From Streptomyces diastatochromogenes (GTDB taxonomy: Bacteria > Actinomycetota > Actinomycetes > Streptomycetales > Streptomycetaceae): 64,000 nt of DNA. The position numbers were made by a program, and so were the translations under genes. The notes under the pieces are model-generated. The model had not been told where the DNA came from. It searched no databases and was given only the letters and a program-made list of their open reading frames with translations. Of the stretch, positions 31,536-43,064 are shown piece after piece (within the stretch, counting starts at the first letter, position 1; the number at the start of each line of letters is the position of its first letter). The stretch lies in the NCBI GenBank assembly GCA_026913215.1, contig JAPTYK010000001.1:2418001-2482000 (forward strand), given 5' to 3'.

Positions 31536-32291
31536 TCAGGTGGTGGTCTCCGGCCGGGCCGACTTCTCCCAGGGGTGGGTGGTCCGCCGGGGGTCGGGCG
31601 CCGTGATCGCGGAAGGCTCGCCGCCGTTCCTCGGACCGGTCTGGCCCGTGGGCCCGGCGGGCTGTCCCCATCCGTCGGCCGTCGCCGCGTCCGGCGCCCC
31701 GGCCCCCGCCCCGGCCGCGCGGGCCGTCCTCGGCGTGGTCTCCGGGCCCGCCCAGTGGCGCAGGGCGCCCGCCTCGACGTCGATCTGCGCGCTGAGCGCC
31801 GACAGGTCGTCCTCCGCGAACTTCAGCGCCCGGTCCCGGGCGGCGTGCCGCAGCGCGTCGGCCGAGGCCGTGATCCGCTCGGTCCTGGCGGCGAGTTCGG
31901 ACAGCTGGCCGGCCACCCATGCCCGGTCGGGCTCCCGCTCCAGACGCTTGAGGTCCGCGTCCAGTTCGAGCCCGTGGGCGCTGAGCCGGTGGAACAGGTC
32001 GAGCGACTCCTTCAGCGAGGCGTCCTCGCCGACGCCCGCCTGGAGCGCCTCCTGCGTGGCGCGCATCGAGGTGCGCAGCGAGAGCCGCAGCCGGGCGATC
32101 TCGCCGGCGGCTCCGGCCTGGCCGAGGCTCTTGGCCCGCAGCGTGGTGTCCTCGACCGTGCGCCGGGCCTGGTCGAGCGTGCGGTCCACGCCTCGCTTGG
32201 CGGCCTTCGCGACCTTCACGGTGACGAACACCCCGAGCGCCACGAAGGACAAGAAGAGCAGCGCCATGATCGTGATAATCGTGGCTTCCAT
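31536..32291 (-). CDS. Membrane-anchored coiled-coil hypothetical protein
   Basis: 251 residues, intact, no family I can name. N-terminal signal-anchor helix (IITIMALLFLSFVALGVFVTV, residues 5-25), then a long charged helical part of about residues 30-165 with heptad-like spacing (LFHRLSAHGLELDADLKRLERE, LSELAARTERITASADALRHA), then a Pro/Gly-rich disordered tail. ATG at 32291. Conserved beside leuS in streptomycetes as far as I recall. Possibly a cytoplasmic-facing scaffold. Confidence 0.75.
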   Translation of the reverse strand: MEATIITIMALLFLSFVALGVFVTVKVAKAAKRGVDRTLDQARRTVEDTTLRAKSLGQAGAAGEIARLRLSLRTSMRATQEALQAGVGEDASLKESLDLFHRLSAHGLELDADLKRLEREPDRAWVAGQLSELAARTERITASADALRHAARDRALKFAEDDLSALSAQIDVEAGALRHWAGPETTPRTARAAGAGAGAPDAATADGWGQPAGPTGQTGPRNGGEPSAITAPDPRRTTHPWEKSARPETTT

Positions 32292-32337
32292 GTGCGCCCC
32301 TCCGGCCTCGGTTGTGGTTCTTCCACCGTAAACGGAA

Positions 32338-32378
32338 GGGGCAGGTCGACGGTTCCCTCCGAACCCTCAACCTGCCCC
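32338..32378 (-). terminator. Terminator after leuS
   Basis: Outer arms GGGGCAGGT / ACCTGCCCC with an inner GGTTC / GAACC stem. A second palindrome, CTTCCCCTAGGGGAAG, lies at 32383-32398, closer to the leuS stop. Confidence 0.7.
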
Positions 32379-32405
32379 CACGCTTCCCCTAGGGGAAGGC
32401 CGGTG

Positions 32406-35279
<2,874 letters not shown>

Positions 35280-35334
35280 GGTCCTTGATGCTCCATCGAT
35301 CGTCTCTGCCCACTGCCACGAACTGCCCGAAATG

Positions 35335-35360
35335 AAAAATCCCCTCGCACAGGAGGGGAT
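35335..35360 (-). terminator. leuS attenuator terminator
   Basis: On the minus strand: ATCCCCTC-CTGTGC-GAGGGGAT followed by TTTTT. A perfect 8-bp stem plus T tract, the classical intrinsic form that is rare in this window, 55 bases upstream of the leuS ATG and inside its 5' leader. A second hairpin, CCGACGGG / CCCGTCGG, sits at 35373-35397 between it and the leader peptide. Confidence 0.82.
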
Positions 35361-35403
35361 GCCGCGCCGACTCCGACGGGATTCTGTCGCCCGTCGGGAC
35401 TGG

Positions 35404-35442
35404 TCAGCGCGGCTCGGTAAGCAGGAGGCGTACGGCACGCAT
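35404..35442 (-). CDS. leuS leader peptide
   Basis: Twelve residues, [12 protein letters not shown], with three Leu codons in a row (CTC CTG CTT). It precedes a hairpin and then an intrinsic terminator before leuS, so it fits ribosome-mediated transcription attenuation: low charged tRNA-Leu stalls the ribosome on the Leu codons and lets leuS be read. A -10-like TACCCT at 35449-35454 would put the transcript start close to the ATG, so the leader is probably leaderless. Confidence 0.78.
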   Translation of the reverse strand: MRAVRLLLTEPR

Positions 35443-35514
35443 GGCGCCAGGGTACCGCAGGGCCCGAGCGGGCCGCACCGGCGTTCCACGGAGCGAAAGG
35501 GGGCGGTGACACGA

Positions 35515-35550
35515 AGAAGCGGGCCACCCTGGTCAGGGTGGCCCGCTTCT
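35515..35550 (-). terminator. Terminator after first tRNA-Ala
   Basis: AGAAGCGGGCCACCCT / AGGGTGGCCCGCTTCT, perfect 16-bp stem with a 4-base loop, 6 bases past the tRNA 3' end. Confidence 0.85.
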
Positions 35551-35556
35551 CTTCTG

Positions 35557-35629
35557 TGGAGCTAAGGAGAATTGAACTCCTGACCTCCTGCATGCCATGC
35601 AGGCGCTCTACCAACTGAGCTATAGCCCC
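35557..35629 (-). tRNA. tRNA-Ala (GGC), copy 1
   Basis: 73 bases, complete cloverleaf. Acceptor GGGGCTA / TAGCTCC, anticodon stem CCTGC / GCAGG with loop ATGGCAT giving anticodon GGC, T loop TTCAATT, discriminator A. CCA is not encoded. Identical in sequence to copies 2 and 3. Confidence 0.97.
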
Positions 35630-35666
35630 GTGTGCGGGAATTTTCACTTTTCCGCAGAAGCGGTGC

Positions 35667-35689
35667 GAGCCATCCGGTCCGGATGGCTC
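35667..35689 (-). terminator. Terminator between the tRNA-Ala copies
   Basis: GAGCCATCC-GGTCC-GGATGGCTC, perfect 9-bp stem, 13 bases past the end of copy 2. Suggests that copies 1 and 2 are separate transcription units. Confidence 0.75.
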
Positions 35690-35701
35690 ACTTCCGTTCT
35701 G

Positions 35702-35774
35702 TGGAGCTAAGGAGAATTGAACTCCTGACCTCCTGCATGCCATGCAGGCGCTCTACCAACTGAGCTATAGCCCC
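35702..35774 (-). tRNA. tRNA-Ala (GGC), copy 2
   Basis: Same 73-base sequence and anticodon as copy 1, 72 bases away on the same strand. CCA not encoded. Confidence 0.97.
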
Positions 35775-35882
35775 TTGATTCGTCGTCCCCGTCTCGCTCT
35801 CGCTCGCGGCGACGGACAGAACAGTAACGGCCCGCCCGGCAGATCTCCAAATCGATTCTCGGGACGCCCCTGACCTGCCGGG

Positions 35883-35888
35883 TAGGGT
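35883..35888 (+). promoter_or_regulatory. Candidate -10 box of the GT87 gene
   Basis: TAGGGT, matching the TAG(A/G)(A/G)T -10 form, ends 8 bases before the GTG start. A start site 6-9 bases further on gives a leaderless transcript. No good -35 box. Confidence 0.45.
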
Positions 35889-35896
35889 CGCCGACT

Positions 35897-37117
35897 GTGT
35901 CCGTCTCCGTGCTCTCCAAAACCCGCGCCCGGCCGTGGCCCCTGGCCACCGCCGCGGCGGTCTGTCTGCTCTCGTTCGCGGCCTTCTGGGTGGCGCAACG
36001 CCTCGCCCACGTGAACATGCTCGACGTGATGGTCTACCGGGCCGAGGGCGAGACGGTCCGCGCCGGCGGCGACCTGTACGCGATGCGGGCGACCTCGGCG
36101 AACCTCGGCATGACCTATCCGCCCTTCGCGGCCCTGCTGTTCGTCCCGCTGACCCTGGTGGGCGTCCCGCTGATGCGGACGCTCACCACCGCCGGGAACC
36201 TGCTCCTGGTGGTCGCGCTGGTGCAGCTCTCGCTCCAGCTGATCCGCCCCTCGCTGTCCCGCGCGGACCTGTGGCGCACGACGCTGTGGGTCGCCGCCGT
36301 CGTGGTCTGGTGCGAGCCCGTGTGGACGACCCTGCGGTACGGCCAGATCAACCTGCTCATAGCGGTCGCGGTGCTCTGGGACCTCACCCGCCGCGAAGGC
36401 AGCCGCTGGGCCGGCCTGGGCATCGGCCTAGCGACCGCGGTGAAGCTCACCCCCGGGCTCTTCGTGGTCCTGCTGCTCGCCGCGGGCCTGCTGCTGTGGC
36501 GCCGCGACCGGTCCGTGAACCAGTGGCTGCGCACGGCCCTGACCGCGACCGGGGTGTTCCTGGGGACGACGCTGGCCGTGGCGCTCGCCCTGCCCGCGGA
36601 CTCGAAGCGGTTCTGGACGCAGACCCTGTTCGAGACCGGCCGGGTCGGCTTCGCCGAGGAGACCGCCAACCAGTCGATCCGCGGGGTCCTGGCCCGGCTG
36701 ATGCACACGGACGACCCGGGCATGTGGTGGGCGGTGACCGCGGCCGTCCTGGGCGGCGCGGCGATGGTGCTCGCGGTACGGGCCGCGGTGCGCGGCGACA
36801 AGGCGGTGGCCGTGGTCGTCTGCGCGCTCACGGCGCTGATGATCAGCCCGATCTCCTGGTCCCACCACTGGGTCTGGTGCGTGCCCCTGCTGATCCTGCT
36901 CGCGGACCGCGCCACGCGCGCGTGGTGGGTGACGGGGACCGTGGCGCTGGTCTTCGCCTCGTTCGCGCTGTGGTGGGTCCCGCACGACCCGGGCCGCCCC
37001 GAACTGGACCAGAACGCGGGGCAGATGCTGCTGTCGGCGGTCTATCCGCTGACGGTGACGGCGCTGTTCGTCGGGTACGCGCTGACCCTGCGGCGTCAGG
37101 CCGTGGCGAAGGAGTAG
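35897..37117 (+). CDS. GT87-family mannosyltransferase-like membrane protein
   Basis: 406 residues, intact, about ten membrane helices. The luminal motif VYRAEGETVRAGGDLYAM with the Asp, the YPPFAALLF segment and WTTLRYGQINLLIA place it in the DUF2029/GT87 family, polyprenol-phosphate-mannose-dependent alpha-mannosyltransferases known in mycobacteria for lipomannan. Acceptor not known here. GTG start. Its 3' end overlaps the convergent 37096 gene by 22 bases. Confidence 0.87.
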   Translation: MSVSVLSKTRARPWPLATAAAVCLLSFAAFWVAQRLAHVNMLDVMVYRAEGETVRAGGDLYAMRATSANLGMTYPPFAALLFVPLTLVGVPLMRTLTTAGNLLLVVALVQLSLQLIRPSLSRADLWRTTLWVAAVVVWCEPVWTTLRYGQINLLIAVAVLWDLTRREGSRWAGLGIGLATAVKLTPGLFVVLLLAAGLLLWRRDRSVNQWLRTALTATGVFLGTTLAVALALPADSKRFWTQTLFETGRVGFAEETANQSIRGVLARLMHTDDPGMWWAVTAAVLGGAAMVLAVRAAVRGDKAVAVVVCALTALMISPISWSHHWVWCVPLLILLADRATRAWWVTGTVALVFASFALWWVPHDPGRPELDQNAGQMLLSAVYPLTVTALFVGYALTLRRQAVAKE

Positions 37118-37329
37118 AACCGCTTGAGGGTGCAGTGCTCGTCGAGGAGCCGGCCGTAGATCGGCTCCCCCTCCAGCTCGCGGTAGGTCTCGATCGGGTC
37201 GCCTTTTATGATCAGCGCCCGCGCGCACTCCTCGCACCAGTACTGGAACCCGGTGTTGACGGGGTCCATGTCGCGCACGATGGGCGTCCCGCTGCCGCAC
37301 CAGTCGCACTTCCGCCTGTGTGCACCCAT
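37096..37329 (-). CDS. Small zinc-ribbon protein
   Basis: 77 residues, ATG start. Two Cys pairs, CDWCGSG near residue 8 and WCEECARAL near 32, make a zinc ribbon. No other domain. Conserved in streptomycetes as I recall; unknown function, possibly nucleic acid binding. Starts 3 bases before the next small gene's stop region, so both are probably cotranscribed. Confidence 0.72.
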   Translation of the reverse strand: MGAHRRKCDWCGSGTPIVRDMDPVNTGFQYWCEECARALIIKGDPIETYRELEGEPIYGRLLDEHCTLKRFYSFATA

Positions 37330-37332
37330 GAA

Positions 37333-37451
37333 TCAGCTCCAGCTGTGGCCGCAGGCCGTACACCCATAGGACGCCCTGCCGTTGTCGCCGAGCACGTGGG
37401 TCACCCTCCCGTCCGGATCCTCGTCCCCCTCCGGCCGTCCGATTCTGCCAT
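37333..37451 (-). CDS. Very small Cys-containing hypothetical (uncertain frame)
   Basis: The end VTHVLGDNGRASYGCTACGHSWS with CTACGHSWS is a convincing zinc half-site, in tandem with the 37096 gene. The ATG at 37449-37451 (MAESDG) is in a different frame, so a base is probably lost in the G run near 37425. Restored it is about 40 residues. Start and frame are uncertain. Confidence 0.4.
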
Positions 37452-37466
37452 GGCCCCGCAAGAGGG

Positions 37467-38898
37467 TCAGCGCGATCGTCGCGGCAGTCCCGCCACGGCG
37501 CCCACGAGGGAGGCGGCGGCCAGGGCCAGGGCGGTCGCCCACAGCGCGTCGGCGGAGGCCTGGGCTCCGGAATCCGCGTACCGGCCGAGGAAGAGGGTGC
37601 CGAACGTGGCGACGCCGACGAGCTGGCCGAGCTGTGTGACGGTCGCGAGCAGTCCGCTGGCGTCGGCGGCGTCCTCGGGACGCACGGTGGCCAGTGCCCC
37701 GGTCAGGGCCGGGCTGAAGGCCAGCGAGATCCCCGCCCCGAAGGCCCCCAGAGCCGGGTAGAGCCCCAGCCGCCGGTGCCGCCGTCCCCGAGCAGTCCGC
37801 CGAGGGCGAGGACCGCCGCGGCCGCGAGCAGGAAACCGGCCGGGACCAGCGCGCGGTGCAGCCGGGCCGGCCACCGCCGCCAGGTCAGGCCGACGGCCCC
37901 GAAGACCACGGCGGCGGGCCCGAACGTGAGTCCGGCGCGCAGGGCGCTGTGGCCGAGGCCGCCCTGGAGGTGCAGGGTGAGGGTGAACAGGAAGCCGGCG
38001 TTGACGCCCATCGACAGGGAGATCGACAGGACGGCCCGGCCCATCCCGGGAGCCGCAGCACGCGCGGGGCGATCAGCGGTGCGCCGCCGCGCCGGGCGAG
38101 CCGGGACTCGTACGCGCCGAACACGGCGGCGAGCACCAGCGAGCCGCCGAGGGAGAGCCAGGACCACAGCGGCCAGTCCTGCTCCTGGCCCAGGACCAGG
38201 GGGACGGTCAGCAGGGACACGGCGGCGGCGAGGAGGAGCAGCCCCGGCAGGTCGAGGGCACGCGCACGCGTGGACCCGGCACGGACGTCACGGGGCAGCA
38301 CCCGGCCACCGAGGGCGAGCAGGGCGATCCCGATGGGGACGTTCACCAGGAACACCGGCCGCCAGCCGCTGCCGAAGAGGTCGGCGCTCACCAGGACGCC
38401 GCCGACGACCTGCCCGGCGGCCGCACCAGTGGCCAGGACCGCGGAGTAGGCGCTGAGCGCCCGTACCCGGTGCTCGCCCGTGAAGTTGCGCTGGATGAGG
38501 CTCAGCACCTGAGGGATCATCAGTGCGGAGCCCGCTCCCTGCACCAGCCGGAAGGCGATCAACTGACCGGCCCCCGCGGCGAGTCCACAGGCGAGGGAGG
38601 CCGCGGTGAACAGGGCGAGGCCGCCGAGGTACGCCCGGCGGTGGCCGAGCAGATCGCCCAGGCGGGCTCCGGTGATCAGCAACACCGCGTAGGCGATGGT
38701 GTATCCGGCGATGACGAGCTGGAGCGCGCCTCCTGAGGCGGAGAGTTCGGCGCGGATGGTGGGGGCGGCGACGTTGACGATGAAGACGTCGAGGAGTGCC
38801 ATGAACTGGGCGGCGAGGACCACGCCGAGCAGCAGACCGGGGCGGTTGTCGGTGGCACCGTCTTTACTGAGTACGGGACGTGTCGTGGTCGAGGTCAT
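37467..38898 (-). CDS. MFS drug transporter, DHA2-like (two frame breaks)
   Basis: About 477 residues, 14-helix type. LLGVVLAAQFMALLDVFIVNVAAPTI (helix 1), GDLLGHRRAYLGGLALF (motif A) and LVQGAGSALMIPQVLSLI (motif C region) mark the EmrB/QacA family. Breaks near 38050 and 37765; after them MGRAVLSISLSMGVNAGFLFTL and FGAGISLAFSPALTGALATV continue. Divergent from the MmyB regulator with 93 bases between, so it is the likely target. Substrate unknown. Confidence 0.84.
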
Positions 38899-38991
38899 GC
38901 GACGAGCGTGACCCCGGCCGGATACGGGTGACGAGAGCCCGCCGATGCTGGTACTGACACCACCTGGCAGCGGCGGCGCGGGGACTCGACC
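38899..38991. promoter_or_regulatory. Divergent promoter region, MFS/MmyB regulator
   Basis: 93-base gap holding both promoters. It contains TGGT-N6-ACCA (TGGTACTGACACCA), a small inverted repeat suited to a dimeric regulator. No firm -35/-10 assignment. Confidence 0.45.
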
Positions 38992-39870
38992 ATGGGGGGC
39001 GTGACGATCGTGGCAGCACTACCGACGCAGCGTCGGCGACGACCGGAACTGGCCGCGTTCCTGCGCAGCCGCCGGGCCAGGGTGACCCCGGAGGACGTGG
39101 GCATGCCGCCGGGGCTCCGCCGGCGCACGCCGGGGCTGCGCCGCGAGGAGGTCGCCCAGCTCTCCGGAGTCGGCGTCACCTGGTACACCTGGCTGGAGCA
39201 GGGCCGGCCGATCAACGCCTCCGCGCAGGTCCTCGACGCGGTGGCCCGTACCCTCCGGCTCGACCGGCCGGAGCGCGAGCACCTCTACCACCTGGCCGAA
39301 GTGCCGTACGCCCCCGACCGCTCCGCCGCGGACGTCCCGGAGGTCAGCCAGGAGATCCAGGGGATCCTCGACGCCCTGGACCCGCTCCCGGCGGTGCTCT
39401 ACAACGCGCGGTACGACGTGCTCGCGACCAACCTCCTGTACGAGCGGCTCCTGATGCAGGACGGGTCGGGCCTGGACACCGGCCCGTTCGGCATACGCAA
39501 CGTGCTGTGGGCGCTCTTCAGCGTGCCGGGGCCCAAGTGCCCCGTGGTCGACCGGAAGCGGGAGCTGCCGCTGATGGTGGCCCAGCTGCGGGGCGCGTAC
39601 GGCCGCCATGTGGGCGAGCCCGGCTGGGAGGAGTTCGTCCGGCGTCTCGCGGAGGCCAGTCCGGAGTTCTCCCGGCTCTGGCGCAGTGGTGACGTGGTGC
39701 CCCCGGGGACGCGGGTGAAGACCTTCCGGCACGAGCTGGTGGGCGAGGTCCGGCTGACCTCGGTCTCCCTCTCGGTCAACGGGATGCCGGAGTGCCGGAT
39801 CGTGACGTACACGCCGAGCGACGAGGAGAGCCGCCGGGGGATCGAGGCCCTCCGCAGGGCGAAAGGGTGA
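38992..39870 (+). CDS. XRE-family regulator with MmyB ligand domain
   Basis: 292 residues, intact. Helix-turn-helix at about 20-75 (LAAFLRSRRARVTPEDVG, TPGLRREEVAQLSGVGVTWYTWLEQGR), then the MmyB-like sensor domain (ALDPLPAVLYNARYDVLATN, FRHELVGEVRLTSVSLSVNG), which binds fatty-acid-like ligands in solved members. Typically it controls a divergently transcribed transporter or oxidoreductase, here the MFS gene. The ATG at 38992 or the GTG at 39001 may be the start. Confidence 0.9.
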   Translation: MGGVTIVAALPTQRRRRPELAAFLRSRRARVTPEDVGMPPGLRRRTPGLRREEVAQLSGVGVTWYTWLEQGRPINASAQVLDAVARTLRLDRPEREHLYHLAEVPYAPDRSAADVPEVSQEIQGILDALDPLPAVLYNARYDVLATNLLYERLLMQDGSGLDTGPFGIRNVLWALFSVPGPKCPVVDRKRELPLMVAQLRGAYGRHVGEPGWEEFVRRLAEASPEFSRLWRSGDVVPPGTRVKTFRHELVGEVRLTSVSLSVNGMPECRIVTYTPSDEESRRGIEALRRAKG

Positions 39871-39879
39871 TGGAACGAC

Positions 39880-39908
39880 GAATCCCGCCCCTGCCGGGGA
39901 CGGGATTC
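39880..39908. terminator. Terminator between MmyB regulator and tRNA-Ala copy 3
   Basis: GAATCCCG / CGGGATTC with inner CCCC / GGGG and a bulged A; perfect outer arms. Serves both the regulator (+) and the tRNA (-). Confidence 0.75.
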
Positions 39909-39916
39909 GGTGACTG

Positions 39917-39989
39917 TGGAGCTAAGGAGAATTGAACTCCTGACCTCCTGCATGCCATGCAGGCGCTCTACCAACTGAGCTATAGCCCC
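39917..39989 (-). tRNA. tRNA-Ala (GGC), copy 3
   Basis: Third identical 73-base copy, same strand, 4.1 kb from copy 2. CCA not encoded. Confidence 0.97.
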
Positions 39990-40084
39990 TCGTGTTCTTC
40001 GCGCTCCGCGCTGCGAACAAGAAGAACTTTAGCCTGTGACCTGCCGGAAAGTGAAATCCGGGTCCGGCAGGCCGGTCGTGGGGC

Positions 40085-40737
40085 TCAGTCGTCGTCGCCG
40101 AGGACCGGCTCGGGCAGCGTCCCGGCGTTGTGCTCCAGGAGGCGCCAGCCGCGGGCGCCCTCGCCGAGCACCGACCAGCAGCAGTTGGAGAGCCCGCCCA
40201 GGCTCTCCCAGTGCCGGGCCTCCAGGCCCAGGAGCCGGCCGATGGTGGTGCGGATGGTGCCGCCGTGGCTGACCACGACGAGCGTGCCGTCCTCGGGGAG
40301 CTTGTCGGCGTGCTCCAGGACCACCGGGGCGGCCCGGTCGGCCACCTCGGTCTCGAGCTCGCCGCCGCCCCGGCGCACGGGCTCGCCGCGCTTCCAGGCG
40401 GCGTACTGCTCGCCGTACCGCGCGACGATCTCCTCGTGGGTCAGGCCCTGCCACTCCCCGCGTACGTCTCGCGCAGGGCGGAGTCGTGGGCGACGGCGTG
40501 GCCGGTGAGCGCGGCGAGCTCGGCGGCGGTGGCCGCCGCCCGCTTCAGGTCGGAGGCCACGATGGCGTCCGGCTTGAGCGCGGCGAGCAGCCGTGCGGCC
40601 CGGCGGGCCTGGGCGACGCCGGTCTCCGTCAGCTCGATGTCGGTCGAGCCCTGGAAGCGGCGCTCCAGGTTCCAGGAGGTCTGGCCGTGGCGCCAGAGGA
40701 CGATCCGGCGGCCGCTGCCGCCCTTGGTGGTGCTCAG
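40085..40737 (-). CDS. Histidine phosphatase family protein (one frame break, CTG start)
   Basis: About 218 residues. RHG motif [17 protein letters not shown] at the N-terminus, [11 protein letters not shown], and [19 protein letters not shown] with the second catalytic His. A phosphoglycerate mutase-like phosphatase; in actinobacteria such genes next to rsfS are often called GpgP-like. One G lost near 40455. No ATG or GTG before the RHG: the reading starts at CTG, whose CTGA overlaps the rsfS stop, like an ATGA coupling. Either a non-standard start or an indel. Confidence 0.8.
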
Positions 40738-41198
40738 CTCAGCTCACCGTCCGGTCCCTCGGGAAGGCCGGAGCCGGCCTCGATGTCGGCGCCGGTCAGC
40801 GCGGCGTGCTCGGCGGCCTTGCCGCGGGTGTTCAGGGCGTCCTCGGGCAGGTCGAGCTCGGGGCAGTCCTTCCACAGCCGCTCCAGGGCGTAGAAGACCC
40901 GCTCCTCGCTGTGCTGGACGTGGACGACGATGTCGACGTAGTCCAGGAGGATCCAGCGCGCGTCGCGGTCGCCCTCACGGCGGACCGGCTTGGCGCCGAG
41001 CTCCTTCTGCAGCCGCTCCTCGATCTCGTCGACGATCGACTTGACCTGGCGGTCGTTGGGCGCGGAGGCGAGCAGGAAGGCGTCGGTGATCGACAGCACG
41101 TCGCTGACGTCGTACGCGATGATGTCGTGCGCGAGCCGGTCGGCAGCCGCCTGGGCGGCGGTCTTGACGAGCTCGATGGAACGGTCCGTGGCGGTCAC
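40734..41198 (-). CDS. rsfS: Ribosome silencing factor RsfS
   Basis: 154 residues, intact. Binds L14 of the large subunit and prevents subunit joining. [45 protein letters not shown], and [17 protein letters not shown], are the family core; the C-terminus is a longer acidic tail ([12 protein letters not shown]). GTG start. The gene order nadD-LCP-rsfS-phosphatase is standard in actinobacteria. Confidence 0.94.
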   Translation of the reverse strand: MTATDRSIELVKTAAQAAADRLAHDIIAYDVSDVLSITDAFLLASAPNDRQVKSIVDEIEERLQKELGAKPVRREGDRDARWILLDYVDIVVHVQHSEERVFYALERLWKDCPELDLPEDALNTRGKAAEHAALTGADIEAGSGLPEGPDGELS

Positions 41199-41282
41199 AA
41201 GCAGGCTTTCGTCGGCGGTCCAGTACCCCTCCAGGGTCTCACGGACCGCCGACGACCCCGTCGGCGTTTTCCCGGGCGCCCC

Positions 41283-43045
41283 TTACCGGGTCGTCCGGGC
41301 CTTGTAGTCCTGGCCCAGGACCACGGTGACCGCGATGGTTCCGGAGGGCTTGCCCTTCGCGACCGAGCCGGCGGGAAGCCCCAGCGTCTTGGCCACCTCG
41401 ACCGCCGTCGCCTTCTGGGCGTCGTCGCCGTACAGGACCTGCGATTCCGCCCGGGTCTCCGCGTCGGCGCCGCCCACGAAGGCGAAGCCGCCGTTGATCA
41501 GGACGACCCGTGCCGCCTCGGCCGCCTTCTTGCCGGAACCGTCCCGCACCGAGACCCGGGGCACGTCGCCCGCCTCGGGGGCGGTGACCTTGCCGCCCAG
41601 GATGTCCTTCACCACACTGTCGCTCGCGCCCTCGGTCAGCGCGCCGTCCTGCCCCACCGGGAGCAGGGCCGTCTTGTAGTCGCCGATCTTGGCGTGCTCG
41701 GCGAGCTTGGCCAGGGAGGCGCCGAGGTCCTTCTCCGGGAGCGAGGGGTCGAGGATCTGCTGGAGGGTCTCGATGGTGACCGTGGCCGCGTCGGGGTCGC
41801 TGGAGATCTTGCGCAGCACCCCGTACATGACCTGGCCGAAGCGCTGGAGCTGCTTGGCCTCGGCCTCGCCGGGCGCCCGGTAGGTGGCGTAGGCGACGGC
41901 GGCGCGGCCGTTCAGCGTCTGCTTCTCGCCCTGCCTGACCAGCGGCTCGGCGCCCTTCTTGGTGTCGGGGACCGTCGCGTCGGTGTCGATCTCGATGCCG
42001 CTGACGGACTCGACGAGGTTCTCCAGGTAGGGGTGTCCAGCCGCCAGGTGCCGGCGATCTCCGTGCCGAGCAGGTTGCCGATCGCCTCCCGGGTGCCGCT
42101 GGAGCCGTCGTCCTCGACGGACTTGCCCAGGGTGGTCGCGGAGCCCTCGGCGTCGGCGACGACGACGGAGTTGGGGAGGAGGACCGTGGTGCCCTGGCGG
42201 GTGGTCGTGTTGTCCACGAGCAGGGCGGTGGAGGTGGTGCCGTTCTTGAGGTCGTGGAGGTGGACGACGATCGTGTCGCGCTGCTGCGGGCCGGTCGCCG
42301 CGCTCCCGCCCTTCTGCTCCGGGTCGGACGAGCCGGGGAGCAGGCCAGCGGACCAGAGGTAGCCGACGCCGCCGACGACGGCGAGCACGAGGACGACGAC
42401 GAGCGCGACGATCCGGTTGCGGCCGCGCCGCCTGGCCTCCTCGCGCCGCTCCGAGCGGCTCTCGGTGAACTTGAGCCAGTCGATGACGTCCTCGGAGTCC
42501 TCGTCGGGCTCCTCGATGAACGAGAACTGCTCCGTGCGGTACGCGCGGTCGTCCTCGTCCGGCCGGGCCGTGGCGGACCGCTCGGATCCGGGCCGCTCGG
42601 ACGCGGGGCGCTGGCCGGGCACTCCGGCCGGCGCCGCGACCGGGGCGGCCGGCGCCGCGGGGCCGCCGGCGCGGCCTGGACGGGGCGGGGGCCTGGACGG
42701 GGCGGGCTCGGCCTGGGCGGCCCACTGCTGTCCGGTGTCGTAGGAGGGATAGGCGTAGCCCTGCTGCCCGTACGGGTCGTACTGCGGGGACTGGACCGGC
42801 TCCTGGGCCTGCGGCTGCTGGGCGTACGGGTCGTAGCCGTAGGCCTGCTGCGGCTGCTGCTCATCGTAGGGCGCGGCGTAAGCCGCTCCAGTGGAGCCGG
42901 TGCTTGCACCGGAGTACGGGTCGTAGTGCTGCGCGGGCTGCTGCTGCGCCTGCGGCTGCTGGTACACCGGCTGCCCGTACGCGTCGTAGCCGATGATCTG
43001 CGGCTGCGGATAGTACGGGTCGTACGGGTGCTGCTGATCGTTCAC
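41283..43045 (-). CDS. LCP/LytR_C-type envelope protein (one frame break)
   Basis: About 587 residues. First about 115 residues are Tyr/Gln/Pro-rich and disordered, with several YDPY units; then an acidic stretch and one membrane helix (RIVALVVVLVLAVVGGVGYLW, about 208-228). The extracellular part is LytR-CpsA-Psr-like (DTPYLENLVESVSGIEIDTD), ending in a LytR_C domain (PRVSVRDGSGKKAAEAARVVLINGG). The usual Arg residues of LCP ligases are not obvious, so catalysis is doubtful. One C lost near 42035. Follows nadD by 19 bases. Confidence 0.8.
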
Positions 43046-43064
43046 CGGTGCCCCTCCCCGAAGC

